NCBI RefSeq assembly: GCF_050908995.1
Contig: NC_135124.1
Coordinates: 7,440,001 to 7,504,000 of the forward strand
Source of the DNA: Andrena cerasifolii
Lineage: Eukaryota; Arthropoda; Insecta; Hymenoptera; Andrenidae
Direction: 5' to 3'
DNA: 64,000 bases
In this document: piece after piece, positions 45,333-56,209 of the stretch
How positions within the stretch are numbered: position 1 is the first letter of the stretch
How the letters are laid out: every line of letters begins with the position of its first letter
Made by a program: the position numbers and the translations under genes
The notes under the pieces: generated by a model
The model's input: only the letters and a program-made list of their open reading frames with translations
Database searches by the model: none
Told to the model about the DNA's origin: nothing

Positions 45333-48300
45333 TAAACAACTACCAAAGAGTCCAGTCATCAGACTCTAAATTTACCAAAAAATACATTTCCAAATGGCTT
45401 TGTTTTATCGATTTAATTTTACTCTCGTCAGCTTTGTTCCAAACAGTACCACCATTCGTGCCCTCGTCGTCTTCCTCGCAATTACCAAGTGATAGTTAAT
45501 TAAACGCAAGCGAGTGTCCATCAACCCCTGTTACCCCGACGGAGGCGCTTGTGTCGGTCCCGAAAGCGTTTTCACGCGGGATTGAACCCGAACGACTGGC
45601 GGCGTCTCTCGGATACTTTCCTTCATCCAGCCCCCTCCACCCCCTCCCCCATTTTTCCGCGACGGTGGCCCGTTCGCCTGTCGTTCTTGCACACACGCCG
45701 CTCGTTTCTCCCCTGGATAGATAGAGGCACGTCTGAATTGTTGTAGATTTTCTATGGGTACCGCGGGCCCAGCGGGAAAATTCGCTCGGGGAAACCTGTT
45801 TATATTCACGGTCGTGGCAGCCGCAAAGAGAGGAAAAATCGCGAAACTTTATCTCGCCGGTGGCAGCCGCGACGAGCTGAAATTCCCCTTCGACTCGATT
45901 CGTTTTTGTCTCTCTCGCTCCTCCCCCGTCCACCCCCTCCGATTCTCTTTTTTCACGCGTCCCCATTGTCACCGTTTCTGCGCCGCTTTTAATTTTCCCG
46001 GCTTCCTCGTCCCTTTCACTTCGGACAGAAGGAAATTGCCTCGATTTCGTCCCGTCCGCGTGCTCCTTTACGTCTAATTTAATGCTCGGGTCGCTTTTCG
46101 TTGACCTGCACTACTTGCCGCGCCGTCTGCCCTTAGTTTCGCCGGCCGTGTCACTCTCGGTCGTTACAGATGCCGGCGTCGTTACTCTTCCTAAATCTAC
46201 GCCTTCTTCCTCCCGTTTAGCCTCCGTTAATTGCCAGTCCCCAGCGTTCCTCTGAGTTTCACTTTGGCGTGTTTCGTGCCTGCCGCGCTTTTTATTCAGC
46301 GGCTCCTTTGGTCGCGCTGCATTTTCCTCTTAACGCTGTCGCAAGCTTCATTTCCTTTGGTTTCGCCCGAGATTTCGAGTTTTAACTGTGCTAAATTTAG
46401 TGAGCTCGTCGATGCACCTTACGCATCGCGATCCACGGCCGCATAGCTGATAATGCATCACCATTAAATAGCAGGGAAGTTAATTATTGTATCTATCGCA
46501 GGCAGCGGCGAAAAATTTATTACACGTGCCTTTTTCTATAATGGGTGGATAATATAATTTCTGCTGCGTTGCTGAGCAATAAAATTGTCGATTTCTGTGT
46601 GGCGACACTCGAAGGTGGGGAATTTGCTTTACAGAATATTCGTTAGCATGAAAAAAATTTCTAAGGTCGTGTGTTTATATCCTCGTGATACTTCTGCATA
46701 TTTTCCTATTTTTAAGTAGAGAAAGAGGAATATTTTGTACTTGTAATGAGAATATCAATTTTTAATATTAAAAGGGTGGAATCGTTGAAATTAGTTGTAC
46801 CAGATATTGTCAAAGAATAAACTACTGCAGAAGGCGTAAATGCAGTGGATTTAAAATACTAAGACCTGCTACAACATTTCAACTGACGAAATCGCAAACT
46901 TTCCAGTGGAACATCGCGAATCACTGGCCTCTTTAACGTCCCACGTGAAAAAGTTCGGCCTCGAAAATGCTAAGAAATGAAATTCGCATCGATCTCATTA
47001 CCAGCTCCTCCGTTATCTAGTCAATTAAACAGAATCAGTTCCGTTGATTTAATTAATTAAACTGCGCTCCCTTTTTGCTGAATTCGAAGCGCAACCTTTC
47101 AGCGTGTCGAGTTACATTACGGCTTTCATCGAATCGATAGATTAATTAACAAATTCACTAGCAGAATACGGTAATTAAAAACGCGACAGCGCGCTGAATC
47201 GACTGTCTGTCAAAGGGTTGGTTGGATCTCTATCGACACAATCCAGCCCTGGAGGCTGAATTATCCTTTAGAAACGCGGCAGCGGGCTTTGTGCAAGGAC
47301 CTTGATGATCGTAACGATGATGTCGCTGCACGTGTCAGTCCCGCTTTGATGAATGGTGCTTGATGAAGTCGTTATTTAAGCGCACAGCAGTTCAATGCAT
47401 AGAATACTTCTTGACGTGTTCATGCGTATTTAAGCTATCTTGTTTTTATTATTTCGACATCGTCTTTCAATCATCATATTTAGATAATTTAATTTAATGT
47501 AAGTGGTATAATATTTGATGATATTAGTGGAATGAACTGTTTTATTCTGAAAATAAATAATTTAAGTTTAATTAACGGTGGCCATCGTCGAGTGACTCAT
47601 ATCAAGGTTAATGTATCAACTGTTTTAAAATTCGTCAAAGTCGAAAACGATTTCAATTTGGTTAAAACAGAAACCGTCAATAATTATTTTCTATATTACC
47701 CTGCGATATTTGGAATCCCTTTGCTGGAATATCGAATTTTCTAATTCGCGATTAGAGGTTCGTACGATTATTTAGCCTGTGCTTAACTTTTAATGAAATG
47801 TAAACGCATGAAGCACCGCTGTTGCCTCAGTTCGTTGCAATATGAAATTGATTGTCCAGTTATTTACCGTAATTTTCGACATTTAGGATACAGTTACTGG
47901 GAAGCAGCGCAATTAATTAAACCGTCGGTTTAGGGTGCTTAATTAATCGAACGAAATTTGAGCGTTTCGTGTCATAACTTTCATGACTGTAGCATTTTAC
48001 CAAAAACGAACTCCGAAACGAGTTCATAACGCGGCGTAAAATATTGTTCGCTTAATCAACTCAACCTCCCAAGTAATCCGAGGGGTTGAAGAATAATTAA
48101 TTCGTTGTGTTGCGATCGTTAACGCGATTCTTCCCCTCCTTTGTCTTACCGTCTCATCACTCGACGCGAGCCCTGTTTGCGGGACGTATTATTAATCACC
48201 GAGGCTTTGGATTAGGCGGCAGGAATTAATCCGAATATTAATCAAACATCCTTTTCGCATCCTTACACCATCATGATTAATTGTGAAGTTGCCTTGTTAC

Positions 48301-48394
48301 TTACACTATGTTCAACTGTGAATACAGTCATCATGATGGATGAATATCACTTCGAAGAATGAGAAAAATAAAAACCTATAAGAATGAAAAATAT
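45333..48394. other. GC/pyrimidine-rich island, then TAATTA-rich non-coding DNA
   Basis: The island 45500-46450 has frames up to 158 codons (minus strand 45496-45972), composition-driven and unrecognised. From about 46950 to 48290 TAATTA/TTAATTAA motifs recur (for example near 47050, 47141, 47911, 47941, 48094, 48223). Such motifs are the core of homeodomain binding sites, so this could be a regulatory stretch, but AT-rich composition alone may produce them. Confidence 0.35.
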
Positions 48395-49226
48395 AAAAAC
48401 CTCGAAAAGAAGGGTGCAGGTGAAGCGATCGCGTTAAAGTTCGATTTTTCTGGAAAATATTATCAAAATCGTTCTTTCAACGAAGCATATCATTTGTCTT
48501 TCGTGCGTCGTTGGAAAGAATTCGAGAGTATCGCGGACATGTGTTTACGTTTCGGCAGTGGCACTCGGGGCTGCGACCCTTTAGGGTATCAGCGCTGCGT
48601 GTCGTCATCGAACGTGTCGAAACGTAAACATATGTCTGCGATACCCTCGAATTCCTTCCAACGACGCACGAAAGTCAGTCGGTGTACACGGTTCGGACAC
48701 AGCTCTTGTAAGATCGTGCGTTCATTTACGGTGTGTGAAGTAACTGTGAGATTATATTATTTTCCGTTGTGCGGTATCATTGCGGTAATTAGTGAAAAAT
48801 GACTGGAAAACCACTCTGGTGTTACTCTGCACATGCTGCAGATGTGTGAAAAGTGTGAAGTATTCGATGAGCGATACAAATTGAAGTGTCGTTCGAATAA
48901 AGTGAGAAAGAAGTGTGAGCAACATTTTTTGGATCACATGTCACCAAACACCTTTCACCTTTAAGGTAAGAACAATCGATTTTGATAATTCATTCGGAAA
49001 AAAACGAACAGAAAGGTATTCGGTTCAACGGGTACCGCACTTCTTGGCTATCTTTATTAATAATTCGATTCTGGAGGGTGGGCATACGAAATTAAGGGAT
49101 GGGCAAATCTCTTCTACATCTAAACTAACGAACTGTACCGTTGAAAGAACGATTTTGATAATATTTTCGAGAATAATCGAACTTTAACGCGATCGCTTCA
49201 TCTATACCCATTTTTTCGCGGTTTTT
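48395..49226. mobile_element. inverted-repeat element containing a second nested hairpin
   Basis: Arms of about 88 bp (48395-48482 and 49139-49226) pair; the inner 62 bases match at 60 positions (TGAAGCGATCGCGTTAAAG shared). Inside, 48498-48554 pairs with 48618-48674 at 53 of 57 positions, leaving a 63-base loop. A 147-codon frame (48359-48802) spans the inner hairpin and is therefore unlikely to be a gene. The first unit of the tandem array (49073) lies inside the right part. No target duplication defined. Confidence 0.75.
48498..48674. repeat. inner 57-bp-arm hairpin
   Basis: Arm CTTTCGTGCGTCGTTGGAAA and its inverted copy differ at 4 of 57 positions. If transcribed, it would give a long, nearly perfect stem suited to small-RNA processing. 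Confidence 0.85.
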
Positions 49227-49625
49227 AGTTTTTATTTAAATTCTGGAGGGTGGGCAAATGAAATCTGAGAGTGGGCAAACGTGGCCAGGTCGGGTACATT
49301 CGTATCCTTCTTTTAAAAAATTGAAATGCATTCATGGTGGGTGATGAAGACAAATTTTTTATTTTGTTCATAACTTTTTTTTGGAGGGTGGGCAAAAAAA
49401 AATTTTATGGGCAAACGTGGGCAAACGATGGACAATCATTTCCCACCGACAAATCATTAAAATGTTTTCATGGGGGTGCTGATGAAAATTTTTTTTTGCC
49501 ATAATTTTTTTTTTAAAGGGTGGGCAAACGAAATTTTTATGGGCAAACATGAGCATACGATGAACAAACGAATGGCGTTGAGTTTTTTTTAAAAATCGAA
49601 TTTGGGGGTGCTATCTTCACAGACC
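49073..49625 (+). repeat. divergent tandem array of GGAGGGTGGGCAAA units
   Basis: Units start at 49073, 49245, 49383 and 49515 (spacing 172, 138 and 132). Each begins with GGAGGGTGGGCAWA or a close variant, follows with ATGGGCAAACRTGRGCAWACG, and in later units has a GGGGGTGCTGATGAAAATTT segment and a T-rich tail. The first unit contains the right arm of the neighbouring inverted-repeat element, which accounts for its extra length. Confidence 0.75.
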
Positions 49626-52600
49626 TGCCGCAAATGTATAAATTGTGTCCGCTGTGCTTTAAGATGCGAACACATGAATGAAAGGCGGAAAGGGACACGA
49701 CTTCGATCGAAGTTATGCGTAAAGGTAAATAAAAACTGTCGGTAGAGAATTCAATATCTGCCACATGATTCTATCGAGATTTATTAAAATACTACGATGT
49801 GGACAAGAGTCCACATTAGGCTACAAGTACAAATCTCAATAAGTAGGTACCTAAATACAGTTGAATGTAAGACTGATTAGTAGATTATAATTTTTATACC
49901 AAAGATAATGTTTATGGTTATTATATCGTTTTGGTTTTCTTTTAAAGGTAATACATTTTTGTTGGTCCGAACCTTCATAAATAACCATTATTAATAAAAT
50001 TCTGCTTTACTTCATTAGAAAATGAAATATTTCATTAAAAGGCAACTCTTATGTCATAGTAACAACTTACCCCAATGCGATAACTTGCCCCATATAGGGG
50101 CAAGAAGTTCCGTTTCGATTAGCCACAAATAAATTACTTTCTATGGGAAACCTATTACAATATATTAAACACAAGCTTAAAATCAGAAAATATAATAAAT
50201 TTAACAAGAAATTAGTGAATAGTGAAGAGTATAACTACATTATTTCCCAGTCATATTTTATGTTTTATCGAAATCGGAACTTTTAGCCCCGGCCTCCCCT
50301 ACTATATTTAACATTATACAAGTAAACAAATTTTTTATGACAGTAAAATTATAATAAATACAAAAGAAATAGAGCAGTATCTTAAATAGTTTTTCTTCCA
50401 AATGCAATACGGCGCCGGTTGTAGCGTCTCTGGTAGTCATGTGAGTTCTTTTTCTAGGCAACGAAAAAAGATACAATATTGGTGCTTTGTACACACTTTC
50501 ATTCATCTCTTGGCTGTTTAAAATCATGAAGGATGATTTTTTAAAATGTTTAAATCAACATCCATCCACATGTTCAATAGCACCTATAAAATTGCCCGCA
50601 TGAATCAATCACAGCGAAGCACAAATTTTTAAAAATATTTTCACAAATCTCCGCCCTGCTCTCTCCATTTCAATTCAATATAAAATTGAAAAATACGGTT
50701 GCCCATTAAGCAGAAAATTCAGGTGCAATAAATATCATGCGTCATCGACGATGCCAGTGGCACGGGGCGTGTTAAAAATATTGCTATCAGTATCAGCGCT
50801 GCCTCCTGCAATTATATTCAGACAGGGGTCCTCCAGTGTGTTAGCAATTAATAAGCCAAGTCCCAGGCTCTTTCAGCGACGCATAAAGTTAGCATAATGC
50901 CGCATGCGATCTCGATATCGCTGGCCGAGCGGCGCTGCTGCGACGGTAGATAGCGGATGGCGGCCGCGATTGGAAGTGACGTCGTTTAGTACGATTCCGA
51001 AACCGGATCACGCATTCAGTTCGCCGGTCGTACGAGCAATATCGTACATCTTGGCCACTGGTCAGCGAGACGGATACCCGCGTCGACCTGGCCGTGGTAA
51101 ATAAGAAAAGGATGGAACGAACCACGGTAGATTTATAACGACACCCTCCCTCGAACGTCTGAGGTCTTATTTAGAAAGTGGCGAGTGTCGGTGGCTTCTC
51201 GGGTTGCACGGACGCCCGACACACGAATATCTCTGCGACAAATTAATTATTGTACCGAATTGAATTGCGCCCACTGTACTGCGGTAAAGTAATAATTAAA
51301 TCGTGCCTAAGTGGTTTATTATACAATGCTATGGAAAGTAGGAGGAAATGTGGCAGAGTACATAGTTGGTCTTGATTGTTCAAAATTCGGACGCGTGTTC
51401 CAGGTAGGCATAGATAAATGTGGTCGGGAGTAGGACCATCGGACGGAGGCTGATTGATCAGTTGACGATTTCATGGTTCCTAGAAAATGTCATGGGGATA
51501 CATCACAAGTGTGACTAATCCGAAGAGAATGCCACCCCCAAAATTCCAACCTGCCAACCGCTTGAAACAAACTCAGCGATAACTCGACCAGCAGTTACCA
51601 ATTGAATTACCATTAACGCGTTAACCCTCGGACACTAAGCGCTCAGTGGATTCTCGGAGCGAGTGCCGTCCCACGCGCGCAATTTAAACCGTTTTACAAG
51701 TCCGCCCACGCGACCCGGCTATCTTGAGAGGATAATAGGCGCGAGGCGTAATCCTCGGCGCCGTTCCTCACGCGGGGACGCATCTTTTAATTCGCCTCCC
51801 TGAGTGATACCGCTGAACAATACCGCCGGCCCAGAACGCGAAGGGCGGCGAGGGGTTGAGCGAGGTTTCGCGGCGGAGGGGGTGGAATCTGTATAGAGTC
51901 GGACTCGTGCAATGCTCCCTGGCAGGATCTCGCAGGAGTCCAGGGCGGCGAAGGGATAACGGGAATCCGCGATAGGATACGGTTCAATTACCCTCGTGCC
52001 TTTCTTCCGTGGCTCGGGGATAGGCGAAATAACAATGCACCGTAAGATAAACACAAGATAAGCGGCTAGCATTGCGAACGAAATGAAACTGCAGCGTCGC
52101 GTACAAAGACTGACTCTTTCTGCCTCCTCTGCTCCCCCTTCTCGCCTCCTACTCGTTGGTCGATTTTCTTGTCGCCCTCCTTGCTCGAGGAGCTGATCAG
52201 ACGTCTTTCTCTGCGCCGAGCTTCTGACTTCTGGTCTTGGTGTACAGGTTGTTGTAGGATTTTGGAAGGATAGAGGAATGGAGAAACTCGTGCCTCAAAT
52301 GTAATGGATTTGATAGGTGCTTTATTATGTGGAACGTAGTTTAAATATAGTGTTCGGGGGGTTCGAGTTGAGATTCGGGGATGTAAATTAATTAATATCA
52401 CGCTATGAAATTGTAATGAATTTATTACCGAATGCAACAGAATTTCGGTTTACTCGCTTTAATATTAATGTTTAAATACTGTTTCTGAAATTGCCTGATT
52501 ATTAGGTAGGCATAACAAAAAATTACAAAAATTCCCTAATTTACTTACCAGTATACATTCACTTATAGTGGATGAAGTTTTTCGATTTGGAATACATTTT

Positions 52601-52717
52601 TTAAAGTACTCAGAGTAACTCAGAAATCCTGGAAATTATATCTGCAGTGGACCTATTTTACTCGTGTTATTGAGGCGTACGCGAAAAACATAAAAATCCT
52701 CTTATTTAAGAATAATT
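49626..52717. other. no recognised gene; two small hairpins
   Basis: A hairpin ATGTGGAC/GTCCACAT lies at 49797-49816 with outer GAGATTT/AAATCTC pairing (49776-49837), and another, CTTGCCCC/GGGGCAAG, at 50084-50104. Frames up to 123 codons are unrecognised. GC-rich patches at 50880-51130 and 51640-52060. Confidence 0.4.
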
Positions 52718-53173
52718 GGCTAAAACCTGGTAAATAAATGTTAAAAAAGTTTCCTAAGGTAATTCTCTTAATAAAATATCGTTTTTTTGAAGATAACTCA
52801 AAAAGGGAACCTCGAAGAATTTTTTAAATATTTTTTTCGAATTCCTCGCAGCAATTTACTTCAAAATCCATGTTAACTTGTTTTTTAACTCCCAGGGGCC
52901 ATATCTGGGCTCCTAGGACAAGATACCAATTCATCGATCTTCACATTGACTGCTCTACCGTGTTCAAATAAAATTGTAAGTGTTTCCGTCATGTTTCCCA
53001 AGTTACCTTTGAAGTCGTCTATTTAAAAAATTCCCCGGGCATCCCTTTTTGAGTTGTCTCCAAAAAAACGATTTTTTATTAAGAGAACTACCTTACAATT
53101 TTTTTTATACAAAAAATAACATCATATTCGGATTCAGCGCCTCAAAAAAACATACAGCTGCCAGGTTTTAGCC
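52718..53173. mobile_element. inverted-repeat element, boundaries unclear
   Basis: Arms 52718-52830 and 53021-53173 pair with gaps, sharing GGCTAAAACCTGG, TTCTCTTAATAAAA and CAACTCAAAAAGGGA-like blocks. The right arm carries about 40 extra bases. A 190-base spacer separates them. No target duplication was found outside the arms. Confidence 0.65.
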
Positions 53174-55571
53174 AAATCTTTTTTAAACGATTTTTTTTCT
53201 TTTTCCATCTCCGGGTTTATATTCGAATTTTCGTGTTGGAATGTGTGGCACTCCGGGATTTATATGGTGATAAGGTAGCAACCCAAATGTTGAGGGGGGC
53301 GACGAAGCCTTTAATTGAGATTTTTGTGCATTAGATAAATTAAAATTAATTTATGTACAAATTAATATTTGTTAAAATATATTTCTTTATGGTTTCTAAA
53401 ATAATAGTATTAAATTAAATAAAGTTTTTAATAGGTACCCGACATTACCCACACCTATAGGGTAAAACCGGATACTTGCATATCCGAGAAATCTTGTTAT
53501 TCTGTAAGGCAAATACTTCTTTAAAAAAAAAACTCATTTTCTGATTCTGTAAGGTCAAATTAAGGTTTCTAGCGGTGTCCAAAGTTTGTTCTGCCGTCTG
53601 ACTTTTTGCTAGCAGGAAAAATACATTAGGCACCCGGTTTTGTCCCACTTTCCCCTAGCTCATGCATCCCCCTTGTTCCTTTCTGAATCTTTTTCATTCC
53701 CTGAGTGTGAGTGAAAGCCCCCACCGCTGTATCAAGACTCTTTCTCATTATTATACTGCACAATTTCTTTTCTCCTCCACCTTCACCTTCGCCTCCCCTC
53801 CACCAGAACCAGTGTTTTTCCCCTGGTCCTGGTTCTCGCCCCGCCTCCCCCTGCGCGCCCGCGTTCTATTTCTCGTCCTCTTCATCTATCTTCGTTAATG
53901 TTTGTCCGCTTTATTTCTCCCAGGCCGTTCCTCGCGACGTGGCCCCTCGTTTTTCTTCTCTCTCCCTACCCGCGTTTCGCTCGCGAGTTACTTTTTCGTA
54001 ATTTCCTATTGCTGATACCGGGTTTTCCGACTCGAGGAATTCCGCGTCTACGGGGCTCCTCGTTCACGTCTCTCTTTACCCGATAAAGGACGTCTGTTCA
54101 TTGAAATTCTCCTTTCCTCGAGGCCCGCGATCCTTCCTTCCCTCTTTGGATCCTTTTTAATCAACCGGTAGCCCGTACGTGTGTCTGGCTCGTCGCGCGC
54201 TCGAATATTGCTCTCGAATTTCCCTCTTGTCTCGCCTCTCGCTCCCCTCCTTACGTGTCCACGTCGTTTCAGCTTTGCTATCTGTGTCGTCCGTTTAATA
54301 TCCATCGAGTCCTCTATCGGGCCACCTGAAGCGTTTCCACTCGGACAGGTCCCGCGACTAGTGGGGCTGGACGCCGGCCAACCGCCGCTGCAACAATGCG
54401 GCTGTTACTTGGCCGCGGCTATGCGATATTTAAACAATGATCCGAGGTCGAGAGGGCTCGCAGAGGCAATCGCTAAATGGCCGTTGTCCGACGCGCGAGC
54501 AACCTCGACGATTTGTCTGGGTCCTTGAGCGGAACGCTAATGAGAAAAATGGGGCAATTAGTTCCCACGGGTCTCGAGAAGGATGCTGACGAATTGCAGA
54601 GCACACGGCGCACCGGATTGTATTGCTGCGAGCAACGGGGGTGGGATTTTCTTTGATATTTAAGGCTCTATGCTTTGGCCAATAAAGATGGGGGCACAGT
54701 GGAGGTTTTTTTTTGGGGGATATTAAGATTAGAATCACTAATTGGCTTAGATTGGGGTAGTTGAAGGAAACAAATGCTGTTACCATTGTCCAAATTGATA
54801 GGAAACTCCAGGCGATTGGGTTTTTATTTTTATGAAAGTACCTGCAAAGTTTTTTTACGTTGGTACGTAAAACTCGACAATTTGAGTAGTGTGAATGACA
54901 CGTTTTTCGTGAAACGTTTGGTACGAAATATTCCACGCGTAATCGAATTGGATATACGGCTTTCTGTTTTTGGGAAAAGCGATATACGAGTATAAATCAG
55001 CGACAAATGAAAATGTGGAGTGGTCGTTGGTTCCACTTGATATGAATGCAAAATGTCCACGGGGTAAAAGAGTTACATGGTCACGAATACTGATCGGTTT
55101 TTATTTCAGCCACGATGCAAGAATTGGTTTAAAAAATCATGTCGCATAGAATACGCGAGTAACAATGCGAAATCGGGACAGCTTAAAAGCAGGAACATGC
55201 AAAGTTGTATTCATATCGTGTGGAGCATTTTGTTTGCAGGAATTCTTTAAGACAATCTCGATTTTCATTTGAAGCACTTCACAGTTACACAGATTAAAGT
55301 ACTTCCTATCTAACTCTCAATCAAATCCACACAGGACATGTAACCTAATTATTTTCAGTCATTTAACGTTGGCCATTCTACAGAATGAATTAAGTGTAAC
55401 ATTCGAATTTTAAATGAAAAGAAACTAATCTTACGAAGCTTAGACCAAATACATTTTTGCTCACGTTTCGGCTCCCGAAATAGAAAAACGAAAATAAAAA
55501 CTAACACGGTACAATAATTTTGTAATCCAATAATTCATTGGGTCCTAGAAATTAAAACTACTTCTACTCAT
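53174..55571. other. no recognised gene
   Basis: A pyrimidine-rich and CpG-rich island spans 53660-54540, with overlapping frames up to 168 codons (minus strand 54430-54936) lacking recognisable domains. A possible decayed inverted pair with AAAACCGG motifs lies near 53457 and 53640. The rest is AT-rich. Confidence 0.4.
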
Positions 55572-55575
55572 TTAA

Positions 55576-56205
55576 GGGGCTGTTCCGGTCTAAAGCCTAT
55601 AAAAATAGGCGATCTTTAGGAATTAATTAAAAGAAAACTACTACATATAACTTTATGGAACTTTTTGCATTGTGTTAAAGATGCCTTAATCTATAGAAGT
55701 AATTTTTTTGTTTTATAATTAATCATTGAACACAGCACTGGGGAGTCGTTAAAGTCAAGACGTCAAAAACTTCGTTCAAACGACAAAAAATGACATTTTT
55801 GGGAAAATAACGACAGTTGAAGTTTGAAATCAATTTTTCCCTGTATTTTTCGCCCCTTCAACGCCTTTAAAAATCACAAATTTTCAATTTCTTTTAAATT
55901 TACTGGTTTTTCCACGAGCCAGAAGTATATGCTCCAAAATAAAAAAGTTTCAGCCGAATTGGATAATAACTTTTCGAGGTATAGGTTCCACCGATTTTAA
56001 GAACACTGTTTCGAGAAAAACGCGTTTAAAGTTTTACGTGAGCGCCGACTGGCCGCGTGTTACCCATGCATTTGCCGGTACTGAAATGCCTATAACTTCG
56101 GAAGTTTTACGAATTTTAAAAAATCCATTTAAACACGTATTTTTAAAAGGTGTAACATTAAAAAATGAAATAAAATAAAATCGATTTTTAGACCGGAACC
56201 TCCCC
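55576..56205 (+). mobile_element. complete TTAAGGGG-type element
   Basis: TTAA at 55572-55575 and 56206-56209 flank ends GGGGCTGTTCCGGTCTAAA and, in reverse complement, GGGGAGGTTCCGGTCTAAA, 17 of 19 identical. The 630-bp body has no transposase frame. It shares a 24-bp identical internal block (56013-56036) with the element at 19524. TTAA duplication suggests piggyBac-type mobilisation, although the GGGG termini differ from the usual CCC form. Confidence 0.85.
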
Positions 56206-56209
56206 TTAA

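Noticed and set aside
45496..45972. 158-codon minus-strand frame
   Set aside because: Overlapped by two other frames in the same CpG-rich island; Gly/Arg/Glu-rich composition and no domain.
48359..48802. 147-codon frame
   Set aside because: It reads through the 57-bp inner hairpin and the left arm of an inverted-repeat element, so it is a by-product of the repeat.
53457..53657. Possible inverted pair around AAAACCGG motifs
   Set aside because: Only about 10 bases agree and the alignment needs a gap; too weak to call an element.
54430..54936. 168-codon minus-strand frame
   Set aside because: Spans the edge of a GC island and AT-rich DNA, with no recognisable fold or motif.
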